64,000 nucleotides of DNA from the NCBI GenBank assembly GCA_040880285.1, contig JBBDIT010000022.1, forward strand, positions 62,001 to 126,000, written 5' to 3'. The DNA comes from JANQJA01 sp040880285 (GTDB taxonomy: Bacteria > Pseudomonadota > Gammaproteobacteria > Pseudomonadales > Azotimanducaceae). Both the position numbers and the translations under genes were made by a program. The notes beneath the pieces are model-generated. The model was not told the origin of the DNA. It did not search any database and saw nothing but the letters and a program-made list of their open reading frames with translations. Below are positions 35,010 through 43,101 of the stretch, in pieces. Numbering within the stretch: position 1 is the first letter of the stretch; the number at the start of each line of letters is the position of its first letter.

Positions 35010-36218
35010 ATGGATTTTAACGATACCCCCGAAGAGGCGAGCTTCCGTGTCGAGGCAAAAGAATGGCTGAAGGCACATGCACCGGCACAGGAGAATTATG
35101 ACCAGGAGCATTTCCTCGACGCGGCCAAAGCGTGGCAGCTGGAAAAATATGAAGCCGGCTGGGCCTGTCTGCGCTGGCCCAAAGAGTTTGGTGGTCGCGG
35201 TGTCTCTGCAGTAGCGGCTGCTATCTTCGCACAGGAGGAAGCCCGATACGCCGTGCCGACAGGTCCGTTCACCATCGGACAGGGAATGGCAGCGCCGACA
35301 CTGATGGCTTACGCCACGGAAGAACAAAAGCGTAGGTACCTGCCGAAGCTGGCCAGTGGTGAAGAGATCTGGTGCCAGTTATTCAGTGAACCAGCCGGTG
35401 GATCAGATCTGGCGGCATTGCGAACCCGGTCGGTAAAAGATGGCGACGACTGGGTCATCAACGGCCAGAAAATCTGGACTTCGGGCGCGCACTACAGCGA
35501 TTTCGGTATCCTCGTGACTCGCAGCGATCCTACTGTGCCGAAGCACAAGGGGCTAACCTATTTCTTCGTGGATATGAAGTCACCTGGTGTTGAGGTCAAA
35601 CCCATCAAGCAGATCAGCGGCCAGTCCGGATTCAATGAGGTCTATTTCACCGACGTCCGGATACCGGATGCCCACCGCCTGGGTGAGGTCGGTGCCGGCT
35701 GGACCGTATCCCTGACGACATTGATGAACGAACGTGCTGCCATCGGCAGTGGCAGCGGGGGAATGGGCTTTGATCGAGCGTTTGGCCTGGCAAGTCGGAT
35801 TGAAATAAACGGCAAACCGGCAATCGAAGATCGTGCTGTTCGGGAACAGCTGGCGGACTGGTACGTCAAAGAAAGTGGGCTTGAGTTTACCCGTGCCAGA
35901 ACGCAGTCAGCCCTGTCCCGCGGTGAGACTCCCGGCCCGGAAAATTCCATCGGCAAGTACGTCGGGGCCAGGAAAAGCCAGGAGATTGCATCCTTCTGTA
36001 TGGAGCTTATGGGTGCGGCTGGCGTTTCCATGGATGCCGGGATTGCCCTCGATGGCGGGGTATACCCGCAAGGTTACCTGGCCGCACCCGGTGGTCGTAT
36101 CGCCGGGGGTACAGACGAGATTATGTTGAATATTATCGCGGAACGAGTGCTCGGGTTGCCACAAGACATTCGGGTCGACAAGGGCGTGCCCTTCAATGAA
36201 GTCCCGACCGGCAATTAG
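35010..36218 (+). CDS. Acyl-CoA dehydrogenase, large subunit
   Basis: A 402-residue acyl-CoA dehydrogenase with LFSEPAGGSDLAALRT (FAD-side loop), GQKIWTSGAHYSDFGIL and the C-terminal GGTDEIMLNIIAERVLGLP, a pattern of the FadE-type enzymes that act on CoA esters of larger or branched substrates. ATG 35010 is preceded by AAAGGAG six bases away; the frame is open further upstream but inside the previous gene. With the adjacent 370-residue relative it probably forms a mixed complex that donates electrons to the ETF encoded at 42-44 kb. Confidence 0.88.
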   Translation: MDFNDTPEEASFRVEAKEWLKAHAPAQENYDQEHFLDAAKAWQLEKYEAGWACLRWPKEFGGRGVSAVAAAIFAQEEARYAVPTGPFTIGQGMAAPTLMAYATEEQKRRYLPKLASGEEIWCQLFSEPAGGSDLAALRTRSVKDGDDWVINGQKIWTSGAHYSDFGILVTRSDPTVPKHKGLTYFFVDMKSPGVEVKPIKQISGQSGFNEVYFTDVRIPDAHRLGEVGAGWTVSLTTLMNERAAIGSGSGGMGFDRAFGLASRIEINGKPAIEDRAVREQLADWYVKESGLEFTRARTQSALSRGETPGPENSIGKYVGARKSQEIASFCMELMGAAGVSMDAGIALDGGVYPQGYLAAPGGRIAGGTDEIMLNIIAERVLGLPQDIRVDKGVPFNEVPTGN

Positions 36219-36254
36219 GCTACAATGGGCGGTAGCAGCCATGGAGGTTTGGTA

Positions 36255-36743
36255 ATGGTTGATACAACTTTCGAACTTGGCCTGGCCCGTCCTACTGACG
36301 CGGTTATGCTGGGCCAAATGTCACGCGACCTGGTGGAAGACGGCCTCAAGTGGAGCTGGAAACCCTCGCGTATCCTGAAAATGGTACAGGACCCGGATAG
36401 TGTCGTGTTGGTCGCCCATACACGCATTGAACTCGCCGGATTTGCCATTATGGAATTCCATGACACCAGGGCCCATCTCAATTTGCTTGCGGTAAAACCT
36501 GGACAGCGTCGTAAAGGCATCGGCAAAGCGATGATCCGTTGGCTGGAAGAATCTTGCCGGGTGGCGGGTATCGCTGGTATTTATCTGGAGCTTCGAAGCG
36601 ATAACAACGAGGCCAGGCAATTTTATGAAAGCCTGGGATTCAAGGCGGGTGAAACAGTGGAGGGATATTATCAGGGCAAAGTCAATGCACTTACCATGAT
36701 TCATCACCTCATGGCGCCTGACGTCGAATCGCAGCGTCCTTGA
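36255..36743 (+). CDS. GNAT family N-acetyltransferase (RimI-like)
   Basis: A 162-residue acetyltransferase. The acetyl-CoA-binding motif A is LLAVKPGQRRKGIGKAMIRW (about residues 77-96), and the motif B region YLELRSDNNEARQFYESLGF follows, as in RimI-type enzymes that acetylate protein N-termini or small amines. ATG 36255 has GGAGG eight bases upstream and is preferred over the in-frame ATG at 36225. It lies between the acyl-CoA dehydrogenases and murF in the same run, with short gaps. Confidence 0.85.
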   Translation: MVDTTFELGLARPTDAVMLGQMSRDLVEDGLKWSWKPSRILKMVQDPDSVVLVAHTRIELAGFAIMEFHDTRAHLNLLAVKPGQRRKGIGKAMIRWLEESCRVAGIAGIYLELRSDNNEARQFYESLGFKAGETVEGYYQGKVNALTMIHHLMAPDVESQRP

Positions 36744-36762
36744 GCGCGGAAATTCCTTTGCC

Positions 36763-38157
36763 ATGAATGAGACCCCTCTGTGGTGCTGGCCCGAGTTATG
36801 TGAAGCCTGTGAAGTTCGGCGGGTCCCTGGCCCCGATGTCTGCGGTGTCAGCATAGATTCAAGATCCATGGTTCCGGGCGAGTTGTTTATCGCGCTATCG
36901 GGCGACCCTGGACCAAGGTTTCACTCATCCGGCAGTAGTGGTCGAAATGGCCACGATTTTTTGCCGCAGGCCGTCGCCGGGGGTGCCGCCGGCGTGATGA
37001 TTTCCCGCGCTATTGATGTGAACTGCCCGGCGATCATTGTACCGGATACGCTGGACGGACTTTGGGCGATCGGGGCTTATGCCAGGCGCCGCATGAGCGG
37101 GCGGGTAGCGGCAATTACCGGCAGTAGTGGCAAAACCACCGCTCGAATATGGTTGGGCGAAATCCTTTCAAGGCTGGGGCAGTCCCATGCATCACTCGGC
37201 AGTCTTAACAATCACTGGGGCGTTCCCTTGTCGCTTGCCAGGATGCCACGTGAAGCAGACTTTGGTCTGTTTGAAATCGGTACCAACAACGCAGGTGAGA
37301 TTGCACCACTTGCGAAACTTGTGTCTCCGGACGTGGCGCTGGTACTGAATGTATTACCGGCACACCTGGGTCGTTTTGAAAGTCTTGCCGCATTGACGAT
37401 GGAGAAGCTTTCAATTTCAGAGGGTTTGGATTCGGGTGGGACGCTGGTATTGCCAGCCAGTCTCGCCGTGCATGGGGGACAACCCGGGACCCGAATGCTC
37501 ACGTTCGGCATGGCCGGCGTCGACGCCGATGCAGATGTGCTGGGTTCCTGGCAGCAAATCGGAGACCTTAGCGAGGTCAATGTAAAGGTTGGCGATCGTA
37601 GCTGGACCTACCATATGACGGTGACCGGTGAGCACCAGATCGGAACTTCGGTTGCCGTCATCGCGATGTTGTACGCGCTTAACATGGATCTGTCGGAATG
37701 TACCCGGTATTTTTCCGCCTTGAAGCTGCCAGAAGGACGCGGTAATCCCATCAAGGTGGGCAACGTGACCATCATTGATGACAGTTACAATGCAAATCCG
37801 GTCAGTGTCCGCTATGCGCTGCGGGCACTTTCAGCTTATGAGGGCCAGCGAGTAGCGATCTTGGGTGAAATGCTGGAGCTGGGCGAAGCGGGTCCGGCCA
37901 TGCACCAGTCGTTGGCTGCAGATTGTCACGACCTGGACGGAGTGATCACAGTTGGAGAGGGTTACAAGGGCTGGCAACACCAATTGGGTGAGAGATATTG
38001 GGGCCATTTCAACCAGTGTGCCGATATTGATCTCTCGACGCTGTCAGCTCGGCTGGTCCCCGATGCGCACCTGTTAGTCAAAGGTGCGAACAAGGTTTTC
38101 TGGGTCCATGAATTCGTTGCCAAACTACGGCACGCCATCGATACGAGGCAAGGCTGA
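36763..38157 (+). CDS. murF: UDP-N-acetylmuramoyl-tripeptide--D-alanyl-D-alanine ligase-like protein
   Basis: A 464-residue Mur ligase that joins D-Ala-D-Ala to the muropeptide precursor. The N-terminal MurF domain has GVSIDSRSMVPGELFIAL, the ATP-binding P-loop is AITGSSGKTT (about residues 117-126), LNNHWGVPLSL is the MurF-specific block that follows, and DDSYNANPVSVR marks the C-terminal domain. It is well separated from any division-cell-wall genes; its neighbours are a GNAT acetyltransferase and acyl-CoA enzymes. It may be a second, specialised copy or the only murF in this genome; the window cannot tell. Confidence 0.85.
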   Translation: MNETPLWCWPELCEACEVRRVPGPDVCGVSIDSRSMVPGELFIALSGDPGPRFHSSGSSGRNGHDFLPQAVAGGAAGVMISRAIDVNCPAIIVPDTLDGLWAIGAYARRRMSGRVAAITGSSGKTTARIWLGEILSRLGQSHASLGSLNNHWGVPLSLARMPREADFGLFEIGTNNAGEIAPLAKLVSPDVALVLNVLPAHLGRFESLAALTMEKLSISEGLDSGGTLVLPASLAVHGGQPGTRMLTFGMAGVDADADVLGSWQQIGDLSEVNVKVGDRSWTYHMTVTGEHQIGTSVAVIAMLYALNMDLSECTRYFSALKLPEGRGNPIKVGNVTIIDDSYNANPVSVRYALRALSAYEGQRVAILGEMLELGEAGPAMHQSLAADCHDLDGVITVGEGYKGWQHQLGERYWGHFNQCADIDLSTLSARLVPDAHLLVKGANKVFWVHEFVAKLRHAIDTRQG

Positions 38158-38192
38158 CCGTTGTGGACACTTATACGACCGTTGTGGACACT
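38156..38192 (+). repeat. Two direct repeats spaced 21 bases, upstream of moaA
   Basis: GACCGTTGTGGACACT occurs at 38156-38171 and again, identically, at 38177-38192. The 21-base period equals two helical turns, so both copies face the same side of the DNA. The first copy begins inside the murF stop. Placement 40 bases before the candidate moaA promoter suggests an activator or repressor site, or a recent small duplication. Confidence 0.6.
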
Positions 38193-38232
38193 CTCGATCA
38201 GTAACCCTACAAGTCGTGGCGTTGAAAATGAG

Positions 38233-38260
38233 TTGAAGATGCCCAAACTGTGTGTACTAT
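38233..38260 (+). promoter_or_regulatory. Candidate sigma-70 promoter for moaA
   Basis: TTGAAG (38233-38238) and TACTAT (38255-38260) are separated by 16 bases and lie about 50 bases before the moaA ATG, which itself has AGGA upstream. The leader is too short for a molybdenum-cofactor riboswitch. Confidence 0.4.
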
Positions 38261-38308
38261 ATTCTTTTGCTTCGTTCGATAATCGCCTGATTTAAAAGGA
38301 CTATTTTT

Positions 38309-39271
38309 ATGATCGTTGACCGCCTGGGCAGGCGTTTCAGGAATTTGCGTGTCAGCCTGACCGCAGCGTGCAACTATGCGTGCACCTATTGCGTGCCTGA
38401 CGGCAAGCGACTTGTCCCGGCTAAAAACGAGTTGCCTGCAACAGATCTGCTGCGAGCGGTTACCTTGCTGCAGCAAGCCGCCGGGATCGACAAACTTCGA
38501 ATTACCGGTGGCGAGCCTCTGGTTACGCCAAAATTTGATGAATTCCTGCTCGGTGTAACCGGGTTACCACTCGAGGACGTGAGTCTCACTACCAACGGTC
38601 AGTTGATACCGCAGAAGCGCGATGTGATTGTTGAATCAGGAATTCGACGTATCAACATCAGCCTGGACACGTTAAATCCGGTCAGGTTTCGCCAAATTGC
38701 CCGTGGCGGTGACCTTGAGACCGTATTGAAAGGCATCGACCTGATGCTCGCAGCCGATATCCGGGTCAAGGTCAATATGGTGCCGCTCCGGAGTCAGAAC
38801 ATGGGCGACGTAATCCCGATGCTGGACTATTGCCTGGATCGAGGCATAGAGCTTCGATACATTGAACTGATGCGCATGGGTCACTTGCTCAACAGCAACT
38901 CATTTGCCGCTGACTTTCTATCGATGGAGGCATTGCTCGATAAGGTAGGAGAAAAGTACGAGTTTGCTCGAACTGATGCCCCCCATGATTCCACCGCGGT
39001 GCGGTTCCAGATTCCAGGACGCGGTACCTTCGGGATCATCGCCAACGAAAGTGAACCGTTCTGCCGTTCGTGTACCAGGCTTCGGTTATCTTCTGATGGA
39101 CACTTGTATGGATGCCTCAGCAATGCGAGGAACCAGTATATTGGTGACCTGCTGGGTGACCCGGCCCACATCGCACTGCCAAAATTACAAAATATTCTCA
39201 TGAGTGCGCTTGAAGACAAAAAACTCGCTTTCCAGGGCGAGACCACCGTCATGAAATTCATTGGCGGCTGA
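38309..39271 (+). CDS. moaA: GTP 3',8-cyclase, molybdenum cofactor biosynthesis
   Basis: A 320-residue radical-SAM enzyme catalysing the first step of molybdopterin synthesis from GTP. The N-terminal 4Fe-4S cluster Cys are in CNYACTYC (residues 22-29), GGEPL is the SAM-binding turn, and the second, C-terminal cluster is in FCRSCTRLRLSSDGHLYGC. The protein ends in the Gly-Gly expected of MoaA (KFIGG). It can supply cofactor for the molybdenum hydroxylase at 3.4-7.1 kb, but the two loci are 31 kb apart. A DUF1285 gene begins three bases after the stop, so they are probably co-transcribed. Confidence 0.9.
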   Translation: MIVDRLGRRFRNLRVSLTAACNYACTYCVPDGKRLVPAKNELPATDLLRAVTLLQQAAGIDKLRITGGEPLVTPKFDEFLLGVTGLPLEDVSLTTNGQLIPQKRDVIVESGIRRINISLDTLNPVRFRQIARGGDLETVLKGIDLMLAADIRVKVNMVPLRSQNMGDVIPMLDYCLDRGIELRYIELMRMGHLLNSNSFAADFLSMEALLDKVGEKYEFARTDAPHDSTAVRFQIPGRGTFGIIANESEPFCRSCTRLRLSSDGHLYGCLSNARNQYIGDLLGDPAHIALPKLQNILMSALEDKKLAFQGETTVMKFIGG

Positions 39272-39274
39272 CCT

Positions 39275-39847
39275 ATGCCTGATGCGCCTTACTCACTTCT
39301 TGCAGAGTTGGAGAAAGTCAAGCAAATAGCCCGCCCCCCTATCCACAAGTGGAACCCTGACAATGTCCAGGACATTGACATGGAAGTCAAGCGGGACGGT
39401 AGCTGGTATTACATGGGAACACCTATTGAGCGCCAGCGATTGGTACGTTTGTTTTCAACTGTCCTGCGCCGGGAAGATGATGGCCACTACTATCTGGTCA
39501 CGCCGGTAGAGAAGTGCCGGATCAAGGTTGAAGACGCCCCTTTTAATGCCGTGTTGTTAACGGTTTCCGGGAGTGGGCGGGATCAACAACTGACGTTTAC
39601 CACCAATGTTGCAGACGAGGTGACAGCTGACCGGGATCATCCATTACGGCTGGTCACTGATGAGGATTCAGGCGAGCCGGCGCCTTATGTCCTGGTTCGT
39701 GATGGCCTCGAGGCGCTGGTGGTGCGCAGCGTTTACTACCAGATGACCGATCTATTGACGGAGCATGAGGTTGACGGCCAAGGTTGGCACGGCGTCTGGA
39801 GCCGTGGTGTGTTCTTCCCCTTCGTCGAATCGGAACAGTTGGTCTGA
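39275..39847 (+). CDS. DUF1285 domain-containing protein
   Basis: A 190-residue protein matching the DUF1285 family, characterised by PPIHKWNPDNVQDIDMEV (about residues 21-38), RDGSWYYMGTPIERQRLVRLF and the VTPVEKCRIKVEDAPF stretch. Members are small soluble proteins of unknown function found in Alpha- and Gammaproteobacteria. It starts three bases after moaA and overlaps the next gene by one base (TGATG). The same Trp-rich stretch pattern (WYY, FWYY) occurs in the downstream protein, hinting at a shared theme, but I see no clear homology. Confidence 0.82.
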   Translation: MPDAPYSLLAELEKVKQIARPPIHKWNPDNVQDIDMEVKRDGSWYYMGTPIERQRLVRLFSTVLRREDDGHYYLVTPVEKCRIKVEDAPFNAVLLTVSGSGRDQQLTFTTNVADEVTADRDHPLRLVTDEDSGEPAPYVLVRDGLEALVVRSVYYQMTDLLTEHEVDGQGWHGVWSRGVFFPFVESEQLV

Positions 39848-40425
39848 TGTTGCTGGTCAAGCCGCCCGATAAGTCTCAATTACTTTCGATCCTGGATGGC
39901 CTGCTTGGCGAGACCTGCTCGCGAGAGGAGGTGGTGACCTGGTGGCAGGCTACCGAGAGCCACTTCGGTACAGTAAATCTCCTGGTCGAAGAAGGATTCT
40001 GGTATTACCAGTCCTTGTCCGCGCTAACGATTCCAATAAGTCTTGGCGACGGTGAGCCTTACTTCGTCCGGGATTGTGACATTGCTGAATATTTGCTGGA
40101 TCTGCAGGGTGTCGGCTCAGGGAATAGCTATGAGGGGATCACCCGCGTGCGCGCGCATCAGGTAGGACAGGAGCGCACTCGCTGGCCGCTTTTGATGTTC
40201 GAACATACCGAGATCAATCGTCTTGCACAAATCGGATTGACCCCTGTTCGGGGCATCTTTGACGCCCACATGGACCTGGTGGAACATACGCACCTCTTTT
40301 TTGAGGGTGAGTTATATCTCATCGTGCGCCAATACGATGACCAGGCCAGCCAGTTGATGATCCTTGGTACGAGTCGAGACGAAACACGCCTGAAGGATTT
40401 TCTAACGATACTGGGTTATGCCTGA
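39847..40425 (+). CDS. Conserved-looking protein of unknown function
   Basis: A 192-residue soluble protein that I do not recognise. It has no signal peptide or membrane segment. Notable segments are EEGFWYYQSLSALTIPISLG (about residues 43-62), FVRDCDIAEYLLDLQG and FEHTEINRLAQIGLTPVRGI. ATG 39847 overlaps the DUF1285 stop (TGATG), which shows tight coupling; an in-frame ATG at 39784 would lie inside that gene. It ends two bases before the convergent ETF-QO gene. Co-occurrence with DUF1285 and moaA is the only clue to function. Confidence 0.65.
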   Translation: MLLVKPPDKSQLLSILDGLLGETCSREEVVTWWQATESHFGTVNLLVEEGFWYYQSLSALTIPISLGDGEPYFVRDCDIAEYLLDLQGVGSGNSYEGITRVRAHQVGQERTRWPLLMFEHTEINRLAQIGLTPVRGIFDAHMDLVEHTHLFFEGELYLIVRQYDDQASQLMILGTSRDETRLKDFLTILGYA

Positions 40426-40427
40426 AA

Positions 40428-42074
40428 CTACATGTTGCCGTAGTTCGGACCACCCGTACCTTCAGGGACTACCCAATTGATATTCTGGGCCGGATCCTTG
40501 ATATCGCAGGTTTTGCAGTGAATGCAATTTTGCGCGTTGATCTGGAACCGCTTTGAACCATCATCTTCTTCCACGACCTCATAGACACCGGCAGGACAAT
40601 ACCTTTGGGCCGGCTCATCGTACAGGGGCAGGTTTGAGCTGATGGGAATCGAGGCATCCTTGAGTTGCAGGTGACAAGGCTGGTCTTCTTCATGATTGGT
40701 GTTTGTCAGGTATACCGATGACAACTTGTCGAAACTGATAATCCCATCGGGTTTGGGATACTCGAGTTTTGTCGATTTTGAGGCAAGCTTCAAGGCAGCG
40801 TGATCGGCATGATTATCCGACAAGGTAAAAGGCAGGTGACCGCGAAAAATGTACTGGTCCATCCAGGTGAATGCGGAGCCGATCAGAAGCCCGAACTTGT
40901 GTAACCAGGGCGTGGTGTTGCGGGCAACATACAGTTCTTTATACAACCAGGAATTTCTGAATTTTTCCGGATAGGAATCGAGTTCCTCGCCGCCGCTGCC
41001 ACCAGATGAAAGCGACTCGAATACGGACTCCGCCGCCATCATGCCCGACTTCATTCCTGTATGCGTACCTTTCTGCTTTAAGGTATTGAGAAAGCCGGCA
41101 TTGTCACCAACCAGTAATCCACCGGGAACGGTTAATTTCGGCAGGGACTGGAGGCCCCCTTTGATAACGGCCCTGGCGCCATAGGCAACCCTTTTGCCAC
41201 CTTCCAGAAATTGTTTAACGAACTGGTGGTGTTTAAAGCGCTGGAATTCATCAAACGGTGACAGGTGTGGATTCGAGTAACCCAGGTCGACAATAAGGCC
41301 TATGGCGACCTGGTTATTTTCCAAATGATAAATGAAAGAACCTCCCAGGGTCGCGCCTGGAAAGTGGCCGAGTGGCCAGCCCACCGTGTGTACCACCTTA
41401 CCGGGCACATGCTTTTCCGGTGAAATATCCCAGATTTCCTTGAAGCCGATTCCGTAGTGCTGGACATCTGCCTCCCGGTTGAGATCGAATTTTGCCATCA
41501 GCTGTTTGCCCAGGTGGCCACGACAACCCTCGGCAAATACGGTGTATTTGGCGTGCAACTCGTAACCAGGCTGGAAGGTCGATTTTTGTTCGCCGGTTGC
41601 GCTGATGCCCATGTCGCCGGTGGCGACGCCTCGCACCGCGCCCTTGTCGTCGTACAGGATCTCCGATGCGGCAAATCCGGGAAACAACATTACTCCCATT
41701 TCTTCCGCTTGTTCACCGAGCCAGCGACACAGGTTGGCAAGGCTGGTTGCGTAATTGCCTTTGTTGTGTAGTGCCGGGGGGACCAGCCACCAGGGCAGTC
41801 TCATGCCCTGCTTTTCGTCTACCAGGTAATAGACGTCGTCTTCTGTGACCGGATTGGCAAGAGGCGCACCTTTCTCCTTCCAGTCGGGCAGGAGTTCATC
41901 CAGGGCAGTTGTTTCCACCACCGCGCCGGAGAGAATATGGGCGCCAATTTCAGAGCCTTTCTCTACCAGGCAGACCGAAGGTTCGGCACCTGCGTTGATC
42001 GCTAGTTGGGCATAACGAATCGCAGTCGCAAGGCCTGCTGGTCCACCTCCTACAACTACAAGGTCAAACTCCAT
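40428..42074 (-). CDS. Electron transfer flavoprotein-ubiquinone oxidoreductase
   Basis: A 548-residue FAD and 4Fe-4S protein of the inner membrane that passes electrons from ETF to ubiquinone. The FAD motif VVVGGGPAGLATAIR is at the N-terminus, the ubiquinone/FAD region includes GDNAGFLNTLKQKGTHTGMK, and the C-terminal cluster Cys are in NCIHCKTCDIKDP with the distinctive ending GGPNYGNM. ATG 42074 with AAAGAGA upstream is chosen; GTG 42089 would add five residues. It is divergent from etfBA, and all three serve the acyl-CoA and isovaleryl-CoA dehydrogenases of this window. Confidence 0.95.
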   Translation of the reverse strand: MEFDLVVVGGGPAGLATAIRYAQLAINAGAEPSVCLVEKGSEIGAHILSGAVVETTALDELLPDWKEKGAPLANPVTEDDVYYLVDEKQGMRLPWWLVPPALHNKGNYATSLANLCRWLGEQAEEMGVMLFPGFAASEILYDDKGAVRGVATGDMGISATGEQKSTFQPGYELHAKYTVFAEGCRGHLGKQLMAKFDLNREADVQHYGIGFKEIWDISPEKHVPGKVVHTVGWPLGHFPGATLGGSFIYHLENNQVAIGLIVDLGYSNPHLSPFDEFQRFKHHQFVKQFLEGGKRVAYGARAVIKGGLQSLPKLTVPGGLLVGDNAGFLNTLKQKGTHTGMKSGMMAAESVFESLSSGGSGGEELDSYPEKFRNSWLYKELYVARNTTPWLHKFGLLIGSAFTWMDQYIFRGHLPFTLSDNHADHAALKLASKSTKLEYPKPDGIISFDKLSSVYLTNTNHEEDQPCHLQLKDASIPISSNLPLYDEPAQRYCPAGVYEVVEEDDGSKRFQINAQNCIHCKTCDIKDPAQNINWVVPEGTGGPNYGNM

Positions 42075-42268
42075 CGATTCTCTTTCCACGATCTACTCCT
42101 CGGTCCCGGGTTTGATGTCACGGCTTCGGTGCTGCGCCTCTGCTGTAATTGTATGGAAAGTCCAGCTGCAAAGGAAATCACGGAAATCTATGATAACTAA
42201 TAATCTAGACATCAATTATGTTTTTAAATTATGCACTTACGTGAGCCAGATCAATTACACTCTATTGA

Positions 42269-42287
42269 CCGGTATAACATAAACCGG
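42269..42287 (+). promoter_or_regulatory. Palindrome upstream of etfBA, possible operator
   Basis: CCGGTATAACATAAACCGG is an 8-3-8 inverted repeat with one mismatch, 61 bases ahead of the etfB start and next to a TTGACC that could be a -35. It lies in the 274-base divergent region between ETF-QO and etfB. It does not match the PsrA pattern (GAAAC-N4-GTTTC) that I know from pseudomonads, so the regulator is unknown. Confidence 0.45.
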
Positions 42288-42348
42288 CAGAATACGCGCT
42301 CTTTTGGGGCTTCCCAAGATCTCTTTGAACGATAAGCAGAGGAATTTC

Positions 42349-43101
42349 ATGAAAGTTCTCGTAACTGCCAAGCGGGTCGTGGATTACAACGTCAATGTGC
42401 GTGTTCTCAACGACAACAGTGGTGTCGATCTAAACAACGTCAAAATGTCGGTTAATCCATTCGATGAGATTGCGATTGAAGAGGCCGTCCGATTGAAGGA
42501 AGCCGGAACGGCGGAAGAGGTCATCGTCGTATCGATTGGACCCAAAGCGGCACAGGAGCAGATTCGCACGGCACTTGCGCTGGGTGCTGATCGCGGCATC
42601 CTGATCGAAACTGATATTGAGGCACAGCCGCTGGGTATTGCCAAATTATTGAAGGCAATTATTGACAAGGAGCAACCCCAACTAATCATCACTGGCAAGC
42701 AGGCCATTGATGGTGACAACAGCCAGACCGGGCAGATGGTTGCGGCCCTTGCTGGTTATGCCCAGGCAACCTTCGCCTCAAAACTTGAGTTGAGTGGTGA
42801 CTCGGCAACGGTGACCAGAGAGATCGATGGTGGCCTTGAAGTGATCAAGGTCACGTTGCCCGCAGTCGTGACAACAGATCTGCGCCTAAACGAACCTCGT
42901 TATGCGTCCTTGCCGAATATCATGAAGGCGAAAAAGAAACCTGTCGATACTTATACTCCGGAAGACCTTGGTGTCGATATTACGCCACGAGTCAAGACGC
43001 TCAAAGTAAGCCCACCACCTGAACGAAAGGCTGGGATCATCGTCGAATCGGTGGAGCAACTGGTAGACAAATTGAAGAACGAAGCAAAGGTGATCTCATG
43101 A
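42349..43101 (+). CDS. etfB: Electron transfer flavoprotein beta subunit
   Basis: A 250-residue AMP-binding subunit of the heterodimeric ETF. It begins MKVLVTAKRVVDYNVNVRV, has the typical VNPFDEIAIEEAVRLKE (about residues 38-54) and the beta-subunit signature VTLPAVVTTDLRLNEPRY, the recognition loop region being close by. ATG 42349 has GAGGA upstream; an in-frame ATG at 42304 lacks one. The stop overlaps the etfA start (ATGA). ETF collects electrons from acyl-CoA dehydrogenases. Confidence 0.95.
   Translation: MKVLVTAKRVVDYNVNVRVLNDNSGVDLNNVKMSVNPFDEIAIEEAVRLKEAGTAEEVIVVSIGPKAAQEQIRTALALGADRGILIETDIEAQPLGIAKLLKAIIDKEQPQLIITGKQAIDGDNSQTGQMVAALAGYAQATFASKLELSGDSATVTREIDGGLEVIKVTLPAVVTTDLRLNEPRYASLPNIMKAKKKPVDTYTPEDLGVDITPRVKTLKVSPPPERKAGIIVESVEQLVDKLKNEAKVIS

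Noticed and set aside
38158..38308. Molybdenum cofactor riboswitch ahead of moaA
   Set aside because: The untranslated leader after the likely promoter is about 45 bases, too short, and I saw no multi-stem fold.
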